Source: Symbiodinium microadriaticum (Eukaryota > Sar > Dinophyceae > Suessiales > Symbiodiniaceae). Taken from it: DNA of 64,000 nucleotides. The stretch covers positions 280,349-344,348 of the forward strand of contig LSRX01000055.1 of assembly GCA_001939145.1 (NCBI GenBank), written 5' to 3'. Of the stretch, positions 27,201 through 39,000 are shown piece by piece (within the stretch, counting starts at the first letter, position 1; each line of letters starts with the position of its first letter). Below the pieces are notes generated by a model. The model was given only the letters and a program-made list of their open reading frames with translations. It was not told the origin of the DNA and ran no database searches. A program made the translations under genes and the position numbers.

Positions 27201-30200
27201 GCAGTATGAAGACAGCTTACGAGTGGTGTTATGAGAAGATGCCTCTGTTTGCTTTGTGTGACGAGTCTGCCGTCCTGGCATTGTCCTAGATGTAGGGTCA
27301 ATACTAATCAAATTTGTGCTAGTTTGCTTGCACGTGGTCCTTTATAAGCCCTACATCGTCTGATTGTCAGCACGAGATTCAGGTCATGCATCTTCGGTGG
27401 AGGTTGAGGTGCCGGGATCACGGGGCGTCTGCGGTGCGATGATGCAGAAGGGCAATGCAGCTTAGCCTGCTCAAGACTCAGAGTTTAGGGTTTAGGCTGC
27501 TGGGATGACCCACAGCATAGTGGCCTCGTGGCTCCGTGTGGCTATGTTTGTGCCCAAGTTCTAAACCCTAAACTTCCGGACAGGGAGCAGGGTCATCAAT
27601 CAGGCACTCATTGCTCTGCAGATCCCGTGTTTCTCGGAAACCTTTTTGTGAAATCTTAAACAGACTCGCTGGACAATTTTTGGAGCTTCATGTCATACTC
27701 AACCCAGACTCTGTAGACGCATCCGAACCCCACACCCATAACCATCCCGAATCCTCAACCCTAATTAAATTAACCCCAAACCTCAACCCCCGACAATTAA
27801 ACCCCCACATGTTTCGACCTTGCTAGACCGTGACTCGAAGCTATATTATAGGGACATTGGCTTGGAATGGTTTCCTAAACTATTTTAGGCTTTAGGGTTT
27901 ATACTGTAGGAGGCTTTAGGGTTCAGGGTTTGGGGTTTAGGGTTTGGGTTTAGGGTTTACATGTAGTAGCATCAACAGGGCCAATGTAGATACAGTACAG
28001 GTACATGTACTCTTACACTGTAAACCTTATCCGACCTTAACTGTTTAGAACTCATACAAATCTTATCACACCAGAACCTTCAAAACAGAGATATAATCCT
28101 AAGCCCTCAACTCTAAACCCCAAAGTCCAAAACCCATGGACCTTTGCGGTGACCCCCGAAAGCCATTCAGCCAAATGGATCCACGGGATTGGGCCGAGAA
28201 TTCCGGTGCTTGGCTGCCGTGTCGGGCTTTGGGCGGAGGGTTTAGAGGTTTGGGCTTTGGCGTTGGGGGTTTCGGGCAAGGTCGGGGCTTACGACTTTGG
28301 GTTTAGGGTTCGGGGGTTTAGGGTATTGGGGCTTCTATGCGCCCTAATCATTGCACCCTCAAGAACAAGTGCTGAACCTGAACCCTACATCCTCAGCCTA
28401 CACATTACATCCACTCTAAACCCTAAACCCTGGGCCCCCCTAAACCCTAAACCCTAATTAAACCCTATGGCTGCGTGCCCCAAGGCGAAGTTCTGCGTCT
28501 GGGGCCTGCATCCAGTCCAGCGCGGGAACAACGTGAAGTGGGCCAAAGAGCTCCTGGGAGTCGCAATGAATCCTTATAGAGCCCCTTAAAGGAGCCATTA
28601 CAGGAACTTCAAGGAAATAAGATGAAATAAGGGTGTATTATTTCAAGGACAAACAGAGCCCGTAAAGGAGCCGCGAAGGGCATTTCAAGGGAATAAAGGT
28701 TTACAACTTCATGGACAAAAAGAGCCCTTAAAAGGAGCCATTTAAATTAAAGGAAGTTCGAGGGAATAAGGGTTTAAACCTTTGCGGCTCTAAGGACAAT
28801 AGAAGGCTTTGGGGCAATCGCGAGCCCTTAGGTCAGAGCTGCATGAGCCAGGGCCGGACTCCTAATACTAGAATAGCCGCATGAGTCCACTTTAGATGTT
28901 TGGGGATCGTATACCCGGAGACTCCAACTATTTCTGAATTAAGGAAAATACCTTAAGTCTTATCAGGGTTCCTATTATAACTTATAAGGTTTATTCCTTA
29001 ATTAAGGGATAATGGAGTCTCTGGGTAATCCATCTAGAGCTCAAGCGTAGTCTGGACTTCGCAATGCCCCTATACTATAGCCCCGGGATGGGAAGCACCA
29101 GAAGCTCTTACAGTCACCCTAAGGGTCCATGTACCCAAATAGTATATACTTTGGCCCCAAAGTACCTATAGGGTCATTGTCAAGGGATGTATGCACTCAA
29201 CCTTCAGCCCCCGAAACCCTAAACCCTGAACCCTAAATGCACGAACCTCGCCTCTTTTATTTCTTACCAGACTGGAACCTGTCAGTTGACCCTACACCCA
29301 AAACCCCCCCTGCCCCCCGCCACCGCCCCCACCCCCTCTCAAACACAAAAACCTCAACCCTAAACCCTAAACGGTTTAGGATTTAGGGTTTAGGGTTTAG
29401 GGAGGAATCGGCCGAAACCCTAAGTAAAGTGCTTCCTAGGTCGATGGATTTGGCTGCTGACAAGATGAAGGACTATGGCTTTGGTTGGAGATGAGCTCAG
29501 GTTAGTTAAGGGTTTAGGGTTTTGAGATGAATTCAGCAAATTGCAACAGTGCATCCGAACATGGAGTTCAGGGTTTGGGGTTAGGAATGTTGGAGAATTT
29601 CGGTTTTGCGGTGTACCCTAGAAAGTTGGAACACATGCGTAGGATGATTCGTGCTTCGATTTCCTATACAGCCAAAACGGTATCTTAGTGCATCCTAATG
29701 TATTGAGCAGGTAGCTGCACTGTAGGGGCCTCAGTAATCACCTGTATACTATTTTGGGGGTTCCTTTTTATGATTAGATAGTATAATCTACCCCAAAACC
29801 CTCATTAAGGCACCTGTGCTCGCACAATCTTGCGCATTGCAATGCCGACCGGACGTTTCTGCAGGGAGGTCTGCACCACAGCAACGCAAAGCCACCTCTA
29901 TAGATACTATTTTGTAGATGTATCTGGCAGGAGTGCGCCGAGACGCACAATGCCCCTTCGCGGCTCGTCTGCAACATGACTTCGAACCAACATGGAGGTC
30001 GGAATACCAAGCAATGAAATTCCCTGGTACGTCAACTTCCTAAGTCCTTTTGTTGCAGACAATTTGGCCGTTTCGCGGAATTTTCTATAGGACAAGGCGC
30101 CCGGATGATTAATTTGGGCACGTTTCAGGGTGCTCTAGAGGCCGCCTGAAGGCGCCGAGCCCTACGTAAGTCCTACCTACTCAGAACCGTGAAATAGAGT

Positions 30201-33006
30201 AGCTAGATTCTTAGCGGCTGAGTACCCTAGCCCCAAAAGGTTTAACCATTTTTAATTATGGTAGGACTATATAAGCCCCAAAAGGTTAAAGGTTGCCTAC
30301 TCAGCCACGAAGGACTATTCGAGGCCAGGAAACCGAAGAAGCCAACCCTGATGCTTCAGCTTCCGGCTCACTCAGAAAACACAAAGAGTGCACCGAACAA
30401 AGAGGGATCCTCAACAAGGTTTAGGGTTTAGGGGTTTAGGGTTTGCCAGGGGCTCACAGCTTCAAGGGGTGTGGGAGTTTTCAGGGCATCATCCAAAGCA
30501 TAGGGAGGGTTTACGGTTGAAGGTTTAGGTTTAGGGGTTGAGTCAGCTTTGGGTTGAGATTCGAAGGGTTGGTATTTTCGTAGATGCGGGGGTTGCGCCA
30601 GAATGCTGCTTGGCAGGATTTTCCTCGGTGACTTCAATACCGCAGATTGGCGTGGGGCCAAGGGTCATCTCGAATACGTGACTGGATGGCAGTGGACGCC
30701 TCGCTGCAGTCACGGTTTCGGGTTTAGGGTTTCGGGCTTAGGGAGTTTATGATATTGATATAGCTGTAAGGATGGTCTGAAAGGCTTGCCACATTGGTTC
30801 TTGTTCAAGAAGGAAACATATACATGTTCACATAATACATGTGTTTGCTGAATACCTGCGTCCATGCGTCCTTGCATACATAGCCAGAGACATCGAGTTA
30901 GACTTATAGATATAACATAAACACAGACATCAAAATGCACAGCAGACAGACAGACATACATGCATACATACATGCATGTTTGCTTTCATATATAGACACT
31001 CACACACACTGACACACAAAGGTATATATATATATATATATGTGTGTGTACACTATGCAAGAGTGCACGTAAGTACGTATGTAGGTGCGGCTGCATACCT
31101 ATGTATGTGTATATACGCGTATATACAAAAAGCTTCCAGCAACAATTGGCTGCCTGCAGCGCGACGACACACAGAGATATGTCGATCTTGGTCCCTTGAG
31201 GTCAATGTACCCAAATAATAGTATGGCCGCAAAGTGTTACGTGTGTAGGGACTATATCTAGTATGTATATATGTATATAAGTATATGTGTATATGTGTGT
31301 ATATATATATAAGAGCATAGTTGTATACGTACACATATATATATATACATATGTATGTATGTATACACATACATACATACATACATACATACATACATTC
31401 ATACATACATACATACATACACACATACAGACATACAAACATATACATACACATGCATACATGCATGCATACCTACATATACATACACATACACATCCTC
31501 ATCCACGCGCACATGCACATACATATACATAGATACACATACATACACGTACATATACATAGATATACATACATACATATTATATGCGTACATATACATA
31601 TACATATATATATATACATACATATACATACATATATATTTATATACAAATACACATACATATACATACATATACATACATACACATATATACAGACCTA
31701 CCTACCTACCTACCTACCTACATACAGACAGACAGGCATAAACACATGCATACATACATATGCACGTACATACGTACATACATACATACATACATACACA
31801 CATACATACATACATACATACATACATACATACATACATACATAGATGTGCTTCTTGCCCCAGGAGCCTGGCTGCGAAGCACGCTGCTGGTCTCGAATGG
31901 AATTTGCGTGTACCTCCATTACATTTATGCCTTAAGGTATTCATGATATACGGTAGGTATTCTACAAGACCTATAAGTAATTATATACTATATAGGTACA
32001 CGGAGCCTCAGGAACCTTATAAAGCCTGTTCCCCAAACCCGAACGTTACCTTAAGTCCTTATAGCTCCCAAAAGCCTGTCTTTGTTCCGGCCTCTGCAAG
32101 TACTGAATCCATCACAATCACCCAAGCAGGCCAAGAGGTCGTAACCAAGTAGCAAAACAGGATGGACGCTTTAAAGTACTGACGAACGAAGCAAGCCTGA
32201 ACCCAAGTACCTTATAATCATTGAGTCCTTTGGACCCTTGAGGTCACGACGAGCATGTGACCTGCGGAGCGGGAAGATAGGTCGTAAACCCAGAATCCGC
32301 AATTCTAGGCACGAGTTTAGATGACTTTCCGGTGTTGAGAAAGTGTTGAAGGGTCTTGCGTATGAGGGCTATGTACTTCTGCTCAACTCAGAGCACTCCA
32401 GGCCACTTTCTGGGCGCCCAAAAGCCGCTCAGTCAAGTGCAACCTACACCCTAAATCAGTCAAACCCCGTGTGAGCATCTTTGTGAAGTAATGTTTCCCG
32501 AGCGCAGCAGGAAACTGCTTCGAGGCAGGGCGGACCGAACAGGGCGTTAACACTAACAACAGCTAAACTTAAATCAAGCAGCAGCAAAGATCTAAACCTA
32601 GATCCGAAAGCACACCAACCCTCAACCTAAGTCAACTCTAATTCCTAAACCATGCCCACTCAACAAAGCTCAGAGACGTGAAGTCATGCGCGACACGTGC
32701 TCTTTCATTCTTTACTCGTCGTGAAGGGTTCCGGGATTCGGGCTTCGACTCCTTCACCGTTGAGGGTTCAACCTTTAGGGTTTAAGGTTTTTAGGGTTTG
32801 CGAGTTCGGGGTGTAAGTGTAGAGTTTAGGGTTCAAGAGTGTAGGGAGAGGGTTGAGGTCGGGCAAGGTCAGATTCCCCGCTGCAGGCTCTAAGGACCGC
32901 GCTTTCGGGTTTGTCGGACCCGTCGTCGACACGAGAGATATGACCAGATGAAGAATCACTGTTGGCAAGGCGGGAGTGCCGTCTGATTCTTTTCCATGCT
33001 GTTTGG

Positions 33007-33043
<37 letters not shown>

Positions 33044-36000
33044 CTCTGAGGAATTAATTAATAACCTCCCTCTGAAAGTTCCCGTATGATTATGCATCAA
33101 CTACCCTGCACCATCTAAAACTCTACTCTAAGGTTTCCGGCCCCGAAATGTCTGTCTCAGGTCCGTTTTTTGTCCTTGAGTCTTGAGCTTCAGGGGCTCT
33201 GTAAGTATCCCAAAGCGCTGGACAGGGTTTCGATGTCTTTCGCAGAAATCAAGGAAGCCTGACGTAGACTCTGAAAGAGTCCAAGGGAGAGACTATAGAC
33301 CTCCTGGATTTTCGGAGGATGCCTTAACTGCCTTAACTTAGCCTTTACTTGTAGAGGGTATGATTCAGGTACATTCCTTGATAGAATGGGTTTTCAAGTC
33401 TCTTGGGACCCTGAATTTTGTGGACACTGAGCTTTCGGGGTGAGGTCAGTGTGTTTGGTGGGGCTAGGCCGCAGGCTTCCGCGAGAATTGAGCTTCAGGC
33501 TCCTCAACTACTAACCCTAAGCATCAAAATTGTCCAAAAGCCTTATATAATATGGTCTTTGGGCCCAAAAGCCTTAAACAATGAGTCCTTCGAGGGTAAG
33601 GGTAAACTCTAAGAATTTGAAGCCCTACCAGTAAGCCCAAACTTGCGGAATAGGTAGGTTATGACCCGGTGTGTACAATCATATAAAGCAGCCGGCAACT
33701 GAAGCAGGAGGTATATCCCCTAAACCTAAACCCTAAACGTATCATCTAAACGTCTTGAGCTTGCGCTGAAAAGCTGAACCGTGGCTGGATTACGGGACCA
33801 TAGCTCAGGAAAGCAGTCATCCTTAAGCAGAGATGTTGTGCTCTTCGGCGGGGTGTGGCTGCAAGATGTTCTGTTTGTGCATGCCTATATTCCATGAACC
33901 ACAAGAAAACGCCGTCAATATTCTTGGGGTAACATTCCTAGTACTTCGAATCAATTCGAATCAAAGGATGGTGTGTTGTTTGGGTTCGGTCTGCTGCAGC
34001 TAGCATTAGTGTAAAGAACCCTTAGGTGGCAACCATATTCTAATTATAGGCCCTACGCCGGGGCCCTGAGATGTTGTTTGGTTCGGGGCCGTCAGGTGAA
34101 CTGGTCGAAGATCGTTGGCGATGGCACCTGCTGGCCCGCATTTCCGCCGCACAACAAGGCACGGACGGAGCATCACGTCTCATAAGGCCCGAAAAGAGTA
34201 TAGGGGGGTTTAGGGATAGCTGGATACCTCGAGCTGCGATCTAAGGAAACGCAGGGTGCTAGAGCCAGAGTAGTTGAGTGCACTACTTGCAAGCTGAAGG
34301 GAAGCTTCATATTTCGGGTTGGAAATGAGGCTGCAATGTCTATCTCGGCGAAGTCAACATGATTAGACAAGGATGAGCACCGAAATTGCCATCCCCAGGA
34401 ATAGGGAGCACTCCTCAAGTTTCTAGTGGGCTTTCCTTGGTGAGGGCCCAGAACCCTAAACCCTAAACTTTCCTAAACCCTAAACCCTAAACTTTCCTAA
34501 ACCCTAAACCCTAAACTTTCCTAAACCCTAAACCCTAAACTTTCCTAAACCCTAAACCCTAAACTTTCCTAAACCCTAAACCCTAAACTTTCCTAAACCC
34601 TAAACCCTAAACTTTCCTAAACCCTAAACCCTAAACTTTCCTAAACCCTAAACCCTAAACTTTCCTAAACCCTAAACCCTAAACTTTCCTAAACCCTAAA
34701 CCCTAAACTTTCCTAAACCCTAAACCCTAAACTTTCCTAAACCCTAAACCCTAAACTTTCCTAAACCCTAAACCCTAAACTTTCCTAAACCCTAAACCCT
34801 AAACTTTCCTAAACCCTAAACCCTAAACTTTCCTAAACCCTAAACCCTAAACTTTCCTAAACCCTAAACCCTAAACTTTCCTAAACCCTAAACCCTAAAC
34901 TTTCCTAAACCCTAAACCCTAAACTTTCCTAAACCCTAAACCCTAAACTTTCCTAAACCCTAAACCCTAAACTTTCCTAAACCCTAAACCCTAAACTTTC
35001 CTAAACCCTAAACCCTAAACTTTCCTAAACCCTAAACCCTAAACTTTCCTAAACCCTAAACCCTAAACTTTCCTAAACCCTAAACCCTAAACTTTCCTAA
35101 ACCCTAAACCCTAAACTTTCCTAAACCCTAAACCCTAAACTTTCCTAAACCCTAAACCCTAAACTTTCCTAAACCCTAAACCCTAAACTTTCCTAAACCC
35201 TAAACCCTAAACTTTCCTGAACCCTATATACCCTAAACCCTAAACTCTTTAAGCCCTAAACCCTAAACCCTAAAGGGGCAAAAGAAGGGATTTCGGGGGG
35301 CTTCTGGACCCTGCTGGGAGGTCTCCCCCGGCTGTGGCTGGGCGGACCATTCCCCGGTCTTCGCAGAAATCGAGCTCCCCGACAAGAAGCAAAAAGGGGG
35401 TTTTAGGGCTTTTGGGGCTTGGGGTTTAGGGTTTAACCCTAAGGCTCAGAATGGCCCAAAGCCCTAAATAGTATGGTCTTTGGGCCCAAAAGCCTTAGAA
35501 GATGAGTCCCTAGAGTCTTAGGGTTTTGCTTTCAGAATAAAGGTTGTCGACGCCTTGTCCAACGCTCAGGCTGAAGAGTTGGAGCATTTTTTATCCACAT
35601 ATGTCCGCGTCCCTTGGCCTGATCTCCTTCTGAAAATCCTACAAGAGGTCCTACCGCTTTGGGCGGCCCTGCAAAATGAGTTTGACATGTGTATATTTGT
35701 TATCGTTGCATCAATTTTCATTTACATTCATATCTATAATGTGCATTTACTGGTTTGTGTGTATACATACATTTCTCTAGACATACAGGCGTGCCATCTA
35801 CATATGCATACACAAAATTCATTTGTATCTAGATGTGTTGCACATGCACGCAAGGCTTTGTGATTTAGTGCAATCTAGTTGGCTGTAACGTAATATAGTG
35901 TGATGTATTGTAATGTACTGTGCTGCAAAGTGCTATAGTCATAATGTGGTCTCAATGTAACTCCTGCTATGAGCTAATGCCATGGAACGTAATGCGAAGC

Positions 36001-39000
36001 AAAGTAATGTCATGTAATGTTGTAGAGTGCAAGATGCGTATTCTTGATGTTTATATGTAGTGTAAGTTACGTACGCAAGCATGCAGACATTCATCTATGT
36101 GTGTGCATGTATGTCTGTATGTATGTACGTGCATATGTATGTATGCATGTATTGCTGCATCGGGAAACCCTAAACCCTAAACCCCCAAGCTATAGTTCTA
36201 CGGCCCATACTCCAGGTCTTGCGATGCAAGCTACAGTCTTGCAATTTTTGGCTGCAGGCTCTCCATGACTGCTTGAGTTCCTCCGCTGCTGCGCGCCGGG
36301 ACAGGGGGGTCAGGGGCCATGAGGCTTCAGGCTCTGAGAGTTTATTGAATTATTGCAGAAGAGGGGTTTCAGGGGTGAGTTTGGGATTCCATTTTTCATG
36401 GCGAAAGAAGGGGAACTTGTCCAGACGTCATGCTTCAGAGAGTGGGGGAATCAGGGGAGAGTTTTGAAAGTTTTTGGATGTTGTTGGGTTTGTGAACATG
36501 GCAGTTCAACAGACACATTTGTTTTTGTTCGGGTTCGCAGCATGAGTGCTGTAAGCCTTTGTAAGCCTTGCCTAAACACCCCAAAGTATGTAATATCATG
36601 GCCCAATACCTCAGAAGGCTATTATTCTACAAGTACAGTGTGTAGCATGTGCTCCGGGCATTGAAATCGAAAGCTGCCATCGTTAAGACCTCGGAGCCCT
36701 AAATTCGGGCTGTCGGTACGCAGTACACGGGGGTTTGGGGATTTAGGAGTTAGGGTTAAGGAGTTAGGGTTTACGGGTTTAGGGGTTTAGGGTTTAGGGG
36801 TTTTGGTCGTTTTGTATCGTCGAAAAATCAGGGGCACTTATTTACAGGTCGTCAGGACTAGCATCCCCCTGAATCCCAAACTTCCTAAACCCTAAACCCT
36901 AACTAGGATCTACACAAGGGTCTCTGATTTGCCGAAGCTCCCCATTGAATCTTTGCGCTTACATCCTGTACCTCAGAACGTCCTAGGCCGTATAAGTGCA
37001 AAATCGTAGGATACCATTGTCATTGTACTGGCCCAAGAGCGCCGTATCCTGAGCCGTGCTATAGGTATCGGGATACCGAATAGTGGGTTATGATCCCTGG
37101 ATGAAACAGTAGATCCCTGGATCCCAGGTAAGACGTTCATTGGCAGGTTCTTTGGGTGGACGGTGGACGGGAGGGGGAGGAGGAGATAGGACGGAAGGTG
37201 GGAACCCTCAACCCCTAAGCCGCCAGCCCTAGACCCTCGCGAACGACCCTAATCCCGAAGCTCTAATATGGGGGAGGGGGCGCGGAGGAAGGGAGGGTTC
37301 CTTGCGGTTCGCGGGTCAGGCTGGAACAGCAGAGCTTCGCAGCTTTTGAACTGAACCTTTGGGTTTCACGGCTCTCCCTGGCCTGCTGGCGACTGTCGTT
37401 CTTAGCAGCTTCGGGTTGAAGCTCAAGAGCATTTTAGGGGACTCCAGAAGGCTTATAAGGCTTCTGCAAAACTTCTACGAGCGGTCTATGCCGGGTATAA
37501 CAGCTTACGATTTAATCTTTGGCAAGCGCTTGAGAGGCTTGGGCTTAGAGTTGAAGGGCTTTCAGTCTAGCTGGGGCGTAGGATTTAGGAATTTAGGGTT
37601 TGCGGCTTAGGGTTTAGGGTTTAGGGACGGATGTGGGATTCTCGGGCGTAGGCTTACCTGTTTCAGTGCTCTGGGTTGCAAAAGGGGGTTTTCGGGTTTA
37701 GGCGCTTGTGTCGCGGTTCTAGTCCCGCCGCTGAAGTACTGGGCATCGAGCGAACCTGTTGGATCCAATTGAAGATTTTGCTTGGTTCTCCAGTTTACGT
37801 TCCCATAGCACGGATACAAGTAGCATCTTTGTAACTGTACATCAAGGGATACTGGTATAACATGATGGTAGCTACAAGGTCCTAGTTTTGGGGGCCCCAG
37901 CATATTAGTTTGCCGCTTGTTATAACTTAAACTCAGGTCTGGTGCTGCTGGAGTAGTGGTTGAATAGAGCCTCGCACCCACAAGAGCCATGTCCCTGAAC
38001 CTGCACTCCCGAATCTAAACCAATGGAACAGAGCCCTGATGCACGACACTGAAGGGGCGATAAAGCCACGGGGTTCGCAAGGAGGGTTTATTTGGCTTGG
38101 GGCTGTTCAAGAGTGGGCTGGGTTAGACGAGTAAGTCTTGAGGGCGGCAAGTCTGTCAGCGCGGGCCTGTTTGTAGATGCACGGGTGAAAACAGCCCGCA
38201 ACCTTTTTTTGCTAGTTTGGGACTGTTTATGTAGTGTTGTGGTTCCGTTTGAAACTGCTCTGCACGCTATAGCTGAGCGACAGGATGTTCGCTTAGCTCC
38301 GCTCTGCGGTACAGGCACTCCCCATCTCCAGGACGCACACGGCGCCCAGAAGGGGCTGAGCAAAAGCTTCAGCTGACCAGCTTGAAAAGCATCTGAGCTC
38401 GGAAGGTTCTGAAACCCTAAACCCTACAAACCCTATAAATCCAAACCCCTGTAAGCCCTGAACCCTATAAACCCTTAAACCCTCAATGCGTAAGGCCTAA
38501 ACCCCCAACACTTAGGGCTTCTTCGCAGGTACCTGCCCTGCAGTTTCCATGAGCCTACAGCTTCACATCATCGCAGTAGTTGAGTTTTTGTTAGCACTTT
38601 TGGGCTTCACACAACCCTGCTTAAGAACTGAAAGTTCTAGCTTCTGTGCCAAGTTCAGGCATCTAAGCTAAGTCACAAGGCTCCGGTGTGGCAAGCTATG
38701 TTGGATACATGGTGTCTGCCATGAAGTCAGGCTCGTGCCAGACACTAGCAAACCCCAAAGCCTCTGATACCCTGTAGAAACTTTAAGCCCTTAACGCCTA
38801 AATCAAACAAGCCGGAAGAACATCCCTAAACCTCAAGATACAAGGTCCTGAAGTTTCGTCGGCCAAGACCTCCCGATCTATAAACTCCCTCTCCCTCGGT
38901 GAATAATCAGGGCCTTTGAAGAATGGGTGTGTACGAATTACACGGCTGCATACTGTTGATGATATTAATCCTGCAGTACCTTAAGGACCCTAAACCAAGA

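Noticed and set aside
31321..31845. 174-codon Thr/Tyr/Ile/His frame
   Set aside because: Product of the ATAC tetranucleotide repeat.
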